Shown here: in pieces, positions 26,950 to 36,694 of the stretch | How the letters are laid out: each line of letters opens with the position of its first letter | Numbering within the stretch: the first letter of the stretch is position 1 | DNA from: Sphaerochaeta sp. | GTDB lineage: Bacteria > Spirochaetota > Spirochaetia > Sphaerochaetales > Sphaerochaetaceae | NCBI GenBank assembly: GCA_022482495.1 | Contig: JAKVPA010000004.1 | Coordinates: 179,457-243,456 of the forward strand | Reading direction: 5' to 3' | DNA: 64,000 nucleotides | Program-made: the position numbers and the translations under genes | Notes under the pieces: model-generated | Database searches by the model: none | Seen by the model: only the letters and a program-made list of their open reading frames with translations | What the model was told of the DNA's origin: nothing

Positions 26950-28113
26950 GAGACCGCCTCGCGCAGCAACGCTTCCCCGTCATCTCCCAAAAAATGCCGG
27001 ATTTGGGCTTCATGAAACTTGCTGCTCAACGCGATGGTGGGTACCGAATGGAATCGGATCGTTTTCCCTTGATCCAGTTGGGCGAGCAACGGATCGCCGA
27101 AGACATCAGTAAACTCCTCATGGGCGAAGATCGTCCTGAGGTCTTTTTCCGTGACGAACGGGAAATCCCCAGGTTGCAGGAGTTCCTTCCGGTGGTTGAA
27201 CAGCACGGCGACGGTACAGGGGATACCCCATCGGTGCAGGATTTCATCACGGAGAGAACAGGAGAGGACCTGCTCTCCGACGATCAGGATGCGCCGTGGA
27301 CTGGTTGTGACGTTGGGTGAAGATTCCGAAGTTGATCGTTTTCCCGCAAGACAGGTTCGCACCTTCTGGAGCATGCGAGATCCGTCCCCAAGCGGGATTC
27401 CGACGACATACGGGATATGATATGCATTCTCCATGAACTCGGCGATTTGGATGCCTGCTTCGCTGACCGCAACGTTCAATGCGGTGGTCGGGGCTTGTTT
27501 GATGTCGTCAAGCGTGCATGACATGGAAAGGCAGCAGGTGACCTGAATGCCGTTTTGCGCTAAAGAACGGAACGGCATGCCGTGTCGTTCCCGTTTTTGC
27601 CCCAATCCAGCGGCGTGGCTCCGACGATGTTGATGGTATGTGGGATCTGCTGGTAGTGGTTTGTCCTTGGGGCGAACCGCTTGAGCAGTTCCTTGGTAGC
27701 CATGACGACTCCCTTGTCATAGAAATCCAGCCCTGTCGTGTCGAATCCGAACGATGGGATTCCTGTCTTTGCTTCGATTTCCCTGGCGATTCCCTGATAG
27801 TCCGTACCGACAAGCATGGGGACGGGGAGAGCCGATGATGGCGATGAAAGCGGGATGGAAGCTCTCCGCTGCGGCGACGACGCGGGAAACAAGTTTGTCA
27901 TCCCGTCCCAATACGGCATCGATGTGTCCTCAGCCCGGAACAGTAGACCAACGAACGGGTATCGATCCATCGGGGTTCGTCATATCCCAGATAGTTGCCG
28001 GTGCAACCGGACGCGTCGTGGAGTACCACCATGCCTCCCAATTCATACAACACCGACGCGACCCCTGAATAATCAGGAGAGCAGGGTGGCAGCAAAATGC
28101 TGAGTGTACTCAT
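26946..28113 (-). CDS. Nitrogenase component-1 beta-like (K-like) protein, set A, multiple frameshifts
   Basis: The N-terminus (PPCSPDYSGVASVLYELGG, then HDASGCTGNYLGYDEPRW) matches the two intact K-like proteins of operon B, with the same cysteine at residue 37. The continuation RDDKLVSRVVAAAESFHPAF is in a second frame, VPMLVGTDYQGIAREIEAKT and INIVGATPLDWG in a third, and the C-terminal 200 residues (ALNVAVSEAGIQIAEFMEN, then PRRILIVGEQVLSCSL) in yet another. At least three to four single-base shifts lie between 27960 and 27580. Each domain remains conserved, which fits sequence error, but decay is possible. The start overlaps the D-like stop by 4 bases. Confidence 0.78.
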
Positions 28114-29385
28114 ATAACGAGTTTCGCCTCCCGGATCTTGTCCTTGATGTCAGCCGTTTCCATGGCCGCTTTTGAGATGATTTCCATCAGTCTGACGATG
28201 CCGTAGAATCCAAACAGATCATTGTCCTCCTGGAGATCCACGATATGGTCCGTACCGGTGGCGTACGCACTGTCTACGCCAAGACTGATCGAATTGTGGA
28301 ACTGGGGATACGCGTTTTTGGGCGCGTCATGATGCATGGGATCGATGATCTCAACCGAGGGCGCGTGCTCCTGGAGCCAGGAGAACGCTTCCTTCTCGAA
28401 CGGGGGAACGCCATCCACCGACACCAAACCGATGGAGAAGCCATGCTTCAGCAACGTCCGGGTCAGACTCAATGGCCGGTTCGTCGCTTGGAAGTCAACA
28501 GAAACCGGGAATTCCGCTGCAGCCTCTCGCCGTTCTTCTCAGCGCAGCTTCCGCCTTTCTTTGTTCCGTGTGCCAATCATACGAAGAAGAACGGCCCGTC
28601 TGGGACGCGAGGCGTTCCGTCAAGAGCTGGTAGAATGAGGCGATCTGCAGGGGATCGTAGGTGGGGAAGCAAGGAAGATACGGGATGCCAAGGCGTTTTT
28701 CCATCTGTTTCGCGGCGGGAACGCACCGGGGGGAACAGACAAGATTCAGACTGGCTGAACCCATCTCCATGAAATCCTCAAAGGTCTTGCACATGGGCAG
28801 TTGCGTTATCCTTACTCCAAAAGATGCCGCAATGGCGTACAGTTCTGAATCCAGGGCAAGGGCAAGGTTGTTCCCCAGCAAGTTGATCTGAGAGGGATCA
28901 TGCGTTTTTTTTGGCAGAAGGCTGTAGATGTTGGTGAACAGGGTGACACCCGGAGGATTTGGCGTATCCAGCTGGATGGGATTCATATGACAATACCGGA
29001 ACAACAGGTCGGGATGCAGGGATGAAAGGTGGGAAAGCAACGCCTCATGATCGGTGCAAAGCAGGTCGTCGATACATCCCCCGAACAAAAACAGGATTTT
29101 GGGTTTCGGATTCAGGAAGGCAAGGAGTTCATCCACGGCGGGAGGAATGGCGTGTTCGTAGGATCCTGAGACGATATCCTCTTCGGAAAGATACAAATAG
29201 GAAACCTTGTCTTTGCACCCGCTCATCAAGGCGCCCAGGGCTCCATGACGGCCACAGGCAGGAGGAACGACGAACAACATGTAGGCTTCGGGAACCAATG
29301 AGGCCATTCGTACGATGCCCCAACCTCCATGAGCGGGGGATTCATACCGAAGTGTTCTGGGAAAACAAGCGCAACCGCAATCCAT
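28110..29385 (-). CDS. Nitrogenase component-1 alpha-like (D-like) protein, set A (one frameshift)
   Basis: About 424 residues after repair. Candidate cluster ligands are C44 in FVVPPACGRHGALG and C104 in LFGGCIDDLLCTD, which line up with the D-like proteins of operon B. A third cysteine shared by all three D-like proteins is in PMCKTFEDFMEM. Where NifD has the FeMo-cofactor cysteine (LVHCYRS), this protein reads LNLVCSPRC. Removing one G near 28505 joins ARGCSGIP to VSVDFQATNRPLSLTRTLLK. The gene starts in TAATG overlap with the NifH-like gene. It should pair with the K-like protein as a heterotetramer; the substrate is unknown. Confidence 0.8.
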
Positions 29386-30164
29386 TATGCGTCTCCTTCG
29401 GCCATATCCTCTGCATGAGCGAGGATCTCTTTGGCCAATGTCCGGTACACATCCGCCATCGGGGAGTCAGGGAAAGCCTCAATGACGGTTTTTCCCTGCC
29501 CCTCCGCTTGCTGGACGATGCCATCACGAGGAACCGTCGCGAATGATCGCACCCCCCATCTCACGCATCGCGTTGTCCGACGATGCTCTGCTCGTTGGCG
29601 ACGTTCCTCGCGATTGAGGATGACGCCCGAGAATTTGGCATAGCCCCTGGGGCCGAAGTTCCGAATGGCGTGGACAATGTTGTCCGCTGCGTACAACGCC
29701 ATCATTTCCCCACTGGTGACAATGAAGACATCATGGGCATATCCACTGCGGATAGGCATGGCGAATCCCCCACAGACGACATCACCAAGAACGTCATAGA
29801 TGATGACGTCAGGATGGTAGGTTTCTTTTGCGTGCAGTTCGTCCAGTTTTTGGAATGCGGTGATGATTCCTCTTCCCGCGCATCCGATACCCGGGGTGGG
29901 GCCTCCCGCCTCGACGCACCAGACGCCGTTGAACCCTTGGAATACGATGTCGGAAAGTTCCAGATCGGCGTTTTCATTCTCTCTGAGTTGGTCAAGGACG
30001 GTGGGTATCCTTTGCCCTTCCATCAGATTCTTGACGGAATCACTTTTCGGATCACAACCGATTTGGATCACATGATACCCCATCACACTGAGTGCCGCGG
30101 AAAGGTTGCATGCGGTGGTGGATTTTCCGATGCCGCCTTTTCCGTAGATGGCGATTTTGTACAT
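29385..30164 (-). CDS. NifH-like reductase, set A (three compensating single-base insertions)
   Basis: About 258 residues from ATG 30164. P-loop [25 protein letters not shown], and both cluster cysteines C95 (GIGCAGRGI) and C131 ([10 protein letters not shown]) are present. It should be a homodimeric ATPase with one 4Fe-4S cluster passing electrons to the D/K-like pair. Between 29537 and 29612 the translation is scrambled ([13 protein letters not shown]). Removing three separate bases restores [20 protein letters not shown] followed by [10 protein letters not shown], so the frame recovers. A DtxR-like palindrome lies 13 bases before the ATG; the ribosome site is CAAGGAG. Confidence 0.88.
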   Translation of the reverse strand: MYKIAIYGKGGIGKSTTACNLSAALSVMGYHVIQIGCDPKSDSVKNLMEGQRIPTVLDQLRENENADLELSDIVFQGFNGVWCVEAGGPTPGIGCAGRGIITAFQKLDELHAKETYHPDVIIYDVLGDVVCGGFAMPIRSGYAHDVFIVTSGEMMALYAADNIVHAIRNFGPRGYAKFSGVILNREERRQRAEHRRTTRCVRWGVRSFATVPRDGIVQQAEGQGKTVIEAFPDSPMADVYRTLAKEILAHAEDMAEGDA

Positions 30165-30176
30165 TCGTTCTCCTTG

Positions 30177-30192
30177 GTTAGGTAAACCTAAC
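30177..30192. promoter_or_regulatory. DtxR/IdeR-like metal-box palindrome before operon A
   Basis: GTTAGGTAAACCTAAC: arms GTTAGGT and ACCTAAC are perfect complements around a two-base centre. It resembles the TTAGG...CCTAA operators of DtxR-family iron or manganese regulators and sits just upstream of the NifH-like ribosome site. Metal repression of operon A is therefore likely, but it is inferred. Confidence 0.65.
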
Positions 30193-30412
30193 TTTTTGCA
30201 TACCATAAAATTATTAGCTGTTTTTCGGTTCAATTTTTTATCACAATTGGGAAAGGGGAGTCAAGGGAAATGAGGAAAATAACCTGTTTGTCTTCTGGGA
30301 AGAAATTCCACAGATGTGAAAAATCGTTCACGGAAAGGAGAGTTGCTCCAAACGCAATAGAGAGGCATGGCATTTTCCTGATGGTTCTTTTAGGATGGAT
30401 GAGAGGTGTGAG

Positions 30413-31012
30413 ATGGAACGTTGTGCATGGGCCGAGGGTGATCCGTTGCTTCAGGCCTATCATGATACGGAGTGGGGCGTGCCCCTGTTTGATGACGTGA
30501 GGCAGTTCGAATTCCTCAGCTTGGAAGTGATGCAGTGCGGGTTGAGCTGGATGACCATCCTGAGAAAGCGGGATGTAATCAGATCGGTGTTTGCCGGCTT
30601 TGATTCCACCGAGGTCGCTCGGTTCGGACAAGCTGACGTGGATCGGGCGATGGAAACCCAGGGGATGATCCACTCCCCGAAGAAAATCCGGGCGGTGATC
30701 ACCAACGCCCAGGCGTTTCTCCGCATCCAGGAGGAAGCCGGTTCCTTCTCTTCATATCTCTGGGCATTCACCGATGGCAAACAGATGGAATATCCGGGAC
30801 ACGCCGATGGCTCGGTCGTCATTGCGGAAAACCCGTTGTCACGGATGATCAGCGGGGATCTGAAGAAGCGCGGCTTTGCGTTCCTTGGGCCGGTGACGGT
30901 CTATTCGCACCTGCAGGCGGCCGGAATCATCAACGACCACGAGAGCTCCTGCTTCCGGTATCAAGCGTGCAAAGCCGCTTCCCCAAACAATCTTATTTCC
31001 ACGCAGCGGTGA
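30413..31012 (+). CDS. tag: DNA-3-methyladenine glycosylase I
   Basis: 199 residues from ATG 30413. The enzyme excises 3-methyladenine from alkylated DNA. MERCAWAEGDPLLQAYHDTEWG holds the zinc ligands Cys4 and His17 and the substrate-pocket region. LEVMQCGLSWMTILRKRD is the helix-hairpin-helix part, and NDHESSCF near the end supplies the second His/Cys zinc pair. The final residues overlap the convergent NAD(P)-binding gene by about 20 bases. The spacer up to operon A (30193-30412) holds the operon A promoter and no other gene I can support. Confidence 0.93.
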   Translation: MERCAWAEGDPLLQAYHDTEWGVPLFDDVRQFEFLSLEVMQCGLSWMTILRKRDVIRSVFAGFDSTEVARFGQADVDRAMETQGMIHSPKKIRAVITNAQAFLRIQEEAGSFSSYLWAFTDGKQMEYPGHADGSVVIAENPLSRMISGDLKKRGFAFLGPVTVYSHLQAAGIINDHESSCFRYQACKAASPNNLISTQR

Positions 31013-31628
31013 ACCGCTTCCGGACATGCGCCCCGCGTTCGGCCTCGTCGATCATGGCGATGGCGTAATCGGCGTAGCTGATCTCGCTGATCCCTTTGCC
31101 GTCCATCACCGGCTGGTCATCGCCCAGCTGGTAGGAACCGGTGCGCGGACCGTCGGCGATGAAGTTCAACGCCGGGCTGAAATAGGTCCAGTTGACATCG
31201 TTGCGGATCCGGAGCGCGTCAAACGCCTTGGCCATGCTGGAGACCAGCGGCAACGCCTCTTTGGGAAAATCGGGGCTGTCCATCACCCGCTTGGTGTGGC
31301 CGTTGTCCCCATACAGGCTTCCCGCCCCGCCGACCACCAGGAGACGGACCTTCGTCCCCGCCAGGATGTCGGCAAGGTGCTTCAATGAAGTCTGGTGAAG
31401 CGGAATGGTCTCCGGCTTCCACGCTCCGAACGCGTCGATCACCACGTCAAACGCTTTGAGATCATCGGTGGTGAGATCGAACAGATCCTTTTCGATGGCA
31501 TGGATGGCCGTATTGGTGATATGGGAACGGTCACGGACGACGGCGGTGACGTGGTGGCCCCGGGAAAGCGCTTCCTTGGCCATCAGGCTTCCCGCGCGTC
31601 CTGTGGCTCCGATAATTGCGATACGCAT
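30993..31628 (-). CDS. NAD(P)-binding oxidoreductase, NmrA/SDR-like
   Basis: 211 residues from ATG 31628 with ribosome site GGAGAAAAG. The N-terminus RIAIIGATGRAGSLMAKEAL is a Rossmann loop of the atypical SDR/NmrA type, followed by HHVTAVVRDRSH and VRLLVVGGAGSLYG. Related proteins are often annotated as NAD(P)H-binding or flavin-reductase-like. The gene is divergent from an HxlR regulator, an arrangement common for oxidoreductases that respond to electrophiles or oxidants. The palindrome between them could serve both. Enzymatic activity is not known. Confidence 0.85.
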   Translation of the reverse strand: MRIAIIGATGRAGSLMAKEALSRGHHVTAVVRDRSHITNTAIHAIEKDLFDLTTDDLKAFDVVIDAFGAWKPETIPLHQTSLKHLADILAGTKVRLLVVGGAGSLYGDNGHTKRVMDSPDFPKEALPLVSSMAKAFDALRIRNDVNWTYFSPALNFIADGPRTGSYQLGDDQPVMDGKGISEISYADYAIAMIDEAERGAHVRKRFTAAWK

Positions 31629-31695
31629 GCTTTTCTCCTCTGGCTTGCATGACGGCAAGTCCTATGGTAAACCTACTTCATGCCTCCCTTAACGT

Positions 31696-31709
31696 AAAGT
31701 ACGTACTTT
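31696..31709. promoter_or_regulatory. 14-base palindrome between divergent oxidoreductase and HxlR genes
   Basis: AAAGTACGTACTTT is a perfect palindrome centred in the 116-base divergent spacer. HxlR-type regulators bind short inverted repeats of this kind, so it is a good candidate operator for control of both genes. Confidence 0.7.
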
Positions 31710-31744
31710 CAGGTAGCTTAGGAACCAAAAGGATACTATTGAAC

Positions 31745-32089
31745 ATGCAAACCGTAAAACCCCTGCCGGATTGTCCGGTGGAAGTGACGCTCTCGTTGAT
31801 CAGTGACCGATGGCAAGTCTTGATCATCCGTGACCTGATGACCGGTACGAAACGGTTCGGAGAACTGAAACGTTCCATCGGAACCGTTTCCCAGAAAGTG
31901 TTGACCGCCAATCTCCGCGCCATGGAAGCGCGAGGATTGGTCTGTCGGAAAGTGTACGCCCAGGTTCCTCCCCGGGTGGATTATTCCCTGACGGAGATCG
32001 GACGGAGCCTCAAACCGGTTCTGGATGTCCTGGTCTCCTGGGGGACTGCCTACAAGGCGAAGATGGTGCAGGAACCGAAACAGGACTGA
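31745..32089 (+). CDS. HxlR-family transcriptional regulator
   Basis: 114 residues. The winged helix-turn-helix reads ISDRWQVLIIRDLMTGTKRF, then GELKRSIGTVSQKVLTANLRAMEARGLV, with the wing YAQVPPRVDYSLTEIGRSL. The N-terminal cysteine in KPLPDCPVEVTL is where family members such as YodB and HypR sense electrophiles or oxidants. It probably regulates itself and the divergent NAD(P)-binding protein. It ends 2 bases before the convergent hypE stop. Confidence 0.92.
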   Translation: MQTVKPLPDCPVEVTLSLISDRWQVLIIRDLMTGTKRFGELKRSIGTVSQKVLTANLRAMEARGLVCRKVYAQVPPRVDYSLTEIGRSLKPVLDVLVSWGTAYKAKMVQEPKQD

Positions 32090-32091
32090 GG

Positions 32092-33097
32092 TCAGCAGAT
32101 CCGGGGAAGCAGTTCGCCGCCTGGCTGTGGAAGCAATGTTTCCGACCCGATGGCCGTCCGCATCACCACGGAGCCCGGCATATCATCGACCACCTCACCG
32201 ATCACCGTGGCATGGGTGGCGTACGGGACTGTCATGCAGCGCATCAAGTACCTTACTCACATCCGATTTCGGAATGAATACGACGAGTGTCCCCTCACAT
32301 GCCAAGTACAACGGCTCCAATCCCAGCATGCCGCACACTCCGGAGACCGGGCCGCTTACCGGGATGCTCTGGGCATCCAGATGAATTCCCACGTGGCTTT
32401 GCCCGGCAATCTCATACAGCACCGTGCCGACTCCACCACGAGTGGCGTCCCGTATCACATGGATGTTCTTTGACGCGTCCAGCATGCGCGATACGGTGCC
32501 CCACAGCGGGGCGCAGTCGCTGCTGATGTCCGCGTCGATGCCGAATTCGCCACGGGCCAGGAGAATCGCCGCACCGTGCCTCCCGATATCTCCGGTGACG
32601 ATCACCGAGTCCCCCGGACGGGCAAGCGTGCCGGAGGTGTGGATCCCAGGCAACACCTCACCGATTCCGGTGGTGGTGATGAAGATATGATCCACCTGCC
32701 CTTTGCCGGCAACCTTGGTATCGCCCGCAACAATCCGGACACCTGCTTCCTTTGCTGTCTTCTCCATGCTGGAAGCGATCATCTCCAGCTTGTCGATGGG
32801 GAATCCCTCCTCGATGACAAACGAACAGGAAAGGTATTTGGGCTTGGCCCCCATGCAGGAGAGGTCGTTCACCGTCCCGCAGATGCTGAGCTTCCCGATG
32901 TTCCCGCCGGGAAACTCATACGGAGAGACGATGAACCCATCGGTGGTGAAAGCGATCTTCCCATCCGGCCGGGGGAGCACCGCGGCGTCATCCCCGGTGA
33001 AATCCGGGTTGGCGAAATGGGCTTTGAACACCTGGTCGATCAACTCAGCCGTCTGTTTACCGCCGGCGCCATGGGCCAGCGTGATTGTCTTATCCAT
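32092..33097 (-). CDS. hypE: Hydrogenase maturation factor HypE (one-base frameshift)
   Basis: 334 residues after repair. HypE dehydrates a carboxamide on its own C-terminal cysteine to a thiocyanate, the source of cyanide for Fe(CN)2CO. Landmarks are TLAHGAGGKQTAELID, TGDDAAVL, FPGGNIGKLSICGTVNDLS, VAGDTKVAGKG and VIRDATRGGVGTVLYEIA. As given the frame ends early. Removing one G from the GGG at 32225-32227 restores YATHATVIGEVVDD and the obligatory C-terminus LLPRIC. The start overlaps hypD. This is the last gene of operon B, converging on hxlR. Confidence 0.93.
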
Positions 33098-34145
33098 TGA
33101 TTTTTCCTCCATATTGGTAGTATGCCGAACATGCGCCTTCACTGGACACCATGCAGGCCCCAATGGGATGCAGGGGCGTGCATATCTTTCCGAACAACGG
33201 ACATTCGGAGGGCGTGCACTTGCCTTGCAGCACATCCCCGCACCGGCAGGCAGGGTTGCTCCTGCCGGTGATGTGGGGCAGATGAAACCGAACCCTGGCG
33301 TCAAACGCCTGGTATTTCGGCCTGAGTTTCAGCCCGGATCCTTTGATCATCCCCAAACCACGCCATTCGGCGTCACAGCTTTCCATCACTTCGGCCATCA
33401 ATTTCTGCGCCGGGACGTTGCCTTCCGGCCTGACCACCCGGGAATAGCAGTTCTGGAAGAACGGCACCCCTTTCTCTGACAACCGGATGATGACGGCCAG
33501 CGCGGCAAGCAGTTCGCTTGCCGTAAACCCGGTCACCACGCCGGAAACTCCTTGTTTCACCAGTTCTTCACACACCGCCGTACCGGTGATGGCGTTGACG
33601 TGTCCGGGATACAGGAACGCGTCGGCGCTGCCTTTCAGCGCCTGATAGGCGTTTGGCATCGTCTTGTTCGCCCCGAGGATGGTGAAGTTCTTCACCCCTT
33701 CGGCCTCGGCGCGCTTGACGGCAAGGCATGCCGACGGGACGGTGGTCTCAAAGCCCACGGCAAGGAACACCACCTGCTCGTCCGGGTGCTCCTTTGCATA
33801 GGTGACGGCATCCATCGGCGCGTAGACCGTTTTGATCACCGCGCCCTGTGCGCGGGAGCCGGCCATGCTCATCTCCGACCCCGGCACTTTGATCAAATCA
33901 CCGAACGTGCAGATCGTCGCGTGGTGGTCCAGCGCCAGCATCAGCGCCTCGTCGATGTATCCCACCGGCGTGACGCACACCGGGCACCCCGGTCCGGAGA
34001 TCAACGTGATGGATGAGGGAAGCAGGTTCCGGATTCCCAGGCGGAAGATCTCATGGGTGTGCGTGCCGCACACCTCCATGATCCTCAGCGGCTTTCCCTG
34101 GTAGGAGGTGAACACCTCCTTCGCCTCGATGTCCTGCTGGTTCAT
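33090..34145 (-). CDS. hypD: Hydrogenase maturation factor HypD
   Basis: 351 residues, intact. HypD carries a 4Fe-4S cluster and, with HypC, is the scaffold on which iron receives two CN and one CO. Motifs seen are MEVCGTHTHEIFRLG, ISGPGCPVCVTP (the redox-active thiols), VGFETTVPSACLA and the C-terminal cluster region CRCGDVLQGKCTPSECPLFG, then GACMVSSEGACSAYYQYGG. ATG 34145 overlaps the hypC stop by 4 bases, and the 3' end overlaps hypE by 8. The genes therefore form a tight CDE block. Confidence 0.95.
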   Translation of the reverse strand: MNQQDIEAKEVFTSYQGKPLRIMEVCGTHTHEIFRLGIRNLLPSSITLISGPGCPVCVTPVGYIDEALMLALDHHATICTFGDLIKVPGSEMSMAGSRAQGAVIKTVYAPMDAVTYAKEHPDEQVVFLAVGFETTVPSACLAVKRAEAEGVKNFTILGANKTMPNAYQALKGSADAFLYPGHVNAITGTAVCEELVKQGVSGVVTGFTASELLAALAVIIRLSEKGVPFFQNCYSRVVRPEGNVPAQKLMAEVMESCDAEWRGLGMIKGSGLKLRPKYQAFDARVRFHLPHITGRSNPACRCGDVLQGKCTPSECPLFGKICTPLHPIGACMVSSEGACSAYYQYGGKING

Positions 34146-34351
34146 GAGAGCTTTCCCATGATGGTGTTCGTCTCATGGTCATCCGTGTCGGTGATCTTCG
34201 CGATTGCGGTGCCGGCATGCACCATCACGTAATCCCCCGGTTCCAGATCCTCAATCAGATCCACCGAAACTTCTCGTTTGGCGCCAGACATGTCGATGAC
34301 CGCCGTCCCCTTGTCAATGCTGACCACTTTTCCTGAAATTCCTACGCACAT
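34142..34351 (-). CDS. hypC: Hydrogenase maturation chaperone HypC
   Basis: 69 residues beginning MCVGISGKVVSIDKGTAVID, with the essential N-terminal cysteine at position 2, then EPGDYVMVHAGTAIAKI, the family signature. HypC binds HypD and carries the Fe(CN)2CO unit to the target protein. Ribosome site AGGAGGTAACG precedes ATG 34351. It is translationally coupled to hypD (ATGA). The presence of a carrier chaperone without a hydrogenase subunit in the operon raises the question of its client here. Confidence 0.95.
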   Translation of the reverse strand: MCVGISGKVVSIDKGTAVIDMSGAKREVSVDLIEDLEPGDYVMVHAGTAIAKITDTDDHETNTIMGKLS

Positions 34352-34374
34352 ATCGTTACCTCCTGATATCCTTT

Positions 34375-36694
34375 TTATTCCTGCAGCTGTGGGTCCAACT
34401 GGTACATGGCAGCGACCGCCTGTCCCAGCGCGATGCCTCCGTCATTGGGCGGAACGAGCGAATGGAGCAATACGGTGAATCCATGCTCCCTGAGTCCTGT
34501 GGCGCACAAACGGGTGAACAGCTGGTTCTGGAACACGCCACCGCTCAATGCACAGAGGGAAAGCCCTGTCTGTTTTCGTGCTTCCTCACATCCGGCGACC
34601 ACCAGGTCGGAGAGCGCCACATGGAACTGGTACGCCAGCTCCTTTCGATCCATTCCGTCCAGAACCGCTTCGGTAAGCTTTCCTACCAAACCATCCGTGT
34701 CCAACTGGAACGGAGCGTCATCCTTCCGTCGGATGGGACCGGAGAAGGGGGAGCGCTTGTGTTGGTCGGCGTGGTGTTCCTCCCCGTTCTGGGCGGCGAA
34801 CTGCAGCGTCATGGCCGCTTCCCCTTCAAAGGTGGAGCTTCTGCAAAGGCCCAAAATGGCGCTCACTCCGTCAAACAGACGTCCTGCGCTGGTGGAGAGG
34901 ACACAGTTGATCCTCTTTTCCGCCATGGTCATCTGCACCCGTGCCATCTGTTCGTCACACAGTCCCAGCCGTTGGATGATCGCTAGGGCGTCCTTGCCGT
35001 AGTGGGCGTACAGCAGGGAGATGGCGATGCGCCAGCCCTCCCGGGCCGAAGCGTCCCCTCCGATTTGCAGAAACGGTTGGATCATGCCGAGCCGCTGGAA
35101 TCCCCGATACGAGGAGCGCAGGAACTCCCCGCCCCAGATCGTCCCGTCCGTCCCATATCCCGTCCCGTCAAACGCCACGCCGATCACATCCCCCTGGGTG
35201 TCATGCTCGGCCATGCAGGAGAGAATATGGGCCCAGTGGTGCTGTACTTTCAGCACGGGGAGCCCCAGTCCTTCCGCCACCGTCACCGTATGATAGGCGG
35301 GGTGCAGGTCGCAGGCCACCAGTTGGGGCTTTGCTTCCAGAAGGCCTTCCAATCGCCCCACCGTCTCCTTCAACGCCGCTACGGTACGGATGTCCCCCAT
35401 GTCCCCCACGTATGGGGAGAGGTACATCAGATGCCCTTTGCCGATGCAGAACGTATTCTTCAGTTCTCCCCCGATACCGATTACCTGTCCGTGGAGCGGG
35501 GAGGAGAGCATCAACGGCAGGGGGGCGTACCCCCGGGAGCGGCGGATCATGTACGGTTTTCCCTCAAAGAAATCCATCACCGAGTCATCGGCGCGGATCA
35601 GAATCTTCCGGTTGTGGGACAGCACCAGATCGCAGTAGCCGGCGATCTCCTTGGTGACATCCTCGTCACTGCGGCAGATCGGAGCCCCGGAGACGTTGCC
35701 ACTGGTCATCACCAGAGCGTCCGTCATGGACAGGTCGTCGTCATAGGTGAACAGGAGCATCTGAAGCGGCGCGTAGGGAAGCATCACCCCGACGGTCGGG
35801 TTGCCTGGCGCGATGGACGGACAGAGTCTTCCTTCCGCTCGTTTCCGTAGAAGGAGGATCGGCTTCTGGTGCCCGTCCAGGATCTCCTGTTCTCCGGGAA
35901 GCACCACACATTCCCGGTGTACGGTGGGCAGATCCTTGTAGCATCACGGCGAACGGTTTCATCGGACGATGTTTCAGCACGCGGAGCCTCTTGACCGCTT
36001 CCTCGTTGGTGGCGTCGCAGCACAGGTGGAAGCCCCCGATCCCTTTGACGGCGACGATTTCCCCCTGCATGATGGCCCTCCGTGCCGCGGTGATGGCCTC
36101 CTTCCCCCGTTCCTTCCGTCCCAACAGGTACACCTCCGGACCGCAGTCGTTGCAGCAGACCGGTTGGGCGTCGTACCGTCGTGTTTCCGGATGGGTGTAC
36201 TCCGCTTCACAGGACGGGCACATGGGGAACTCTTTCATGGTGGTCCGCTCCCGGTCGTACGGCATCGATTCCAGAATGGTCAGCCGGGGACCGCACGCCG
36301 TACAGTTGATGAACGGGTGGAGATACCGGCGGTTGGTTTTGTCGAACAACTCCTGTTTGCAGGCATCACAGGTGGCGATGTCCGGGGAGACGTAGATGTC
36401 CCCTTCGTCCCGTTCACTGGTGATGATGGAGAAGTCCCGCTCCGGCGTTTCTTCCGTCGGCGTCACTTCGATGTTCAGGATGGCCGACCGCGGCGGGGCT
36501 TCCTGTTTGAGGGCCTTCAGGAAGATCTGAAGCACCGCCTGTTTTCCTTGGGCGTGCACTTCGACGTACGAGCCTTTGTTGGCCACGCTTCCCATGATGC
36601 CGAACCGGTCGGCGATCCTCTTGACGAACGGCCGGAAGCCGACGCCCTGGACGATGCCGTAGACGCGCACCCGCACCGAATTCGTCCCGCTCAT
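34375..36694 (-). CDS. hypF: Carbamoyltransferase HypF (one-base frameshift)
   Basis: 772 residues after repair. HypF makes carbamoyl-AMP from carbamoyl phosphate and passes the carbamoyl group to HypE. Domains in order: acylphosphatase (VRVYGIVQGVGFRPFVKRIA), two zinc fingers (CDACKQ..CTACGP and CPSCEA..CNDCGP), the YrdC-like domain (AVKGIGGFHLCCDATNEEAV), and the Kae1-like domain (KVQHHWAHILSCMAEHD, LSGGVFQNQLF). One extra base near 35940 splits it; repair reads FAVMLKDLPTVHREC. ATG 36694 overlaps the stop of the B1 K-like gene by 4 bases, a direct translational link between Hyp and nitrogenase-like genes. Confidence 0.94.

Noticed and set aside
23944..30164. Set A as the CfbCD enzyme of coenzyme F430 synthesis
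   Set aside because: Separate D- and K-like subunits are present here, while CfbD is a single subunit; no other F430 genes are in view.
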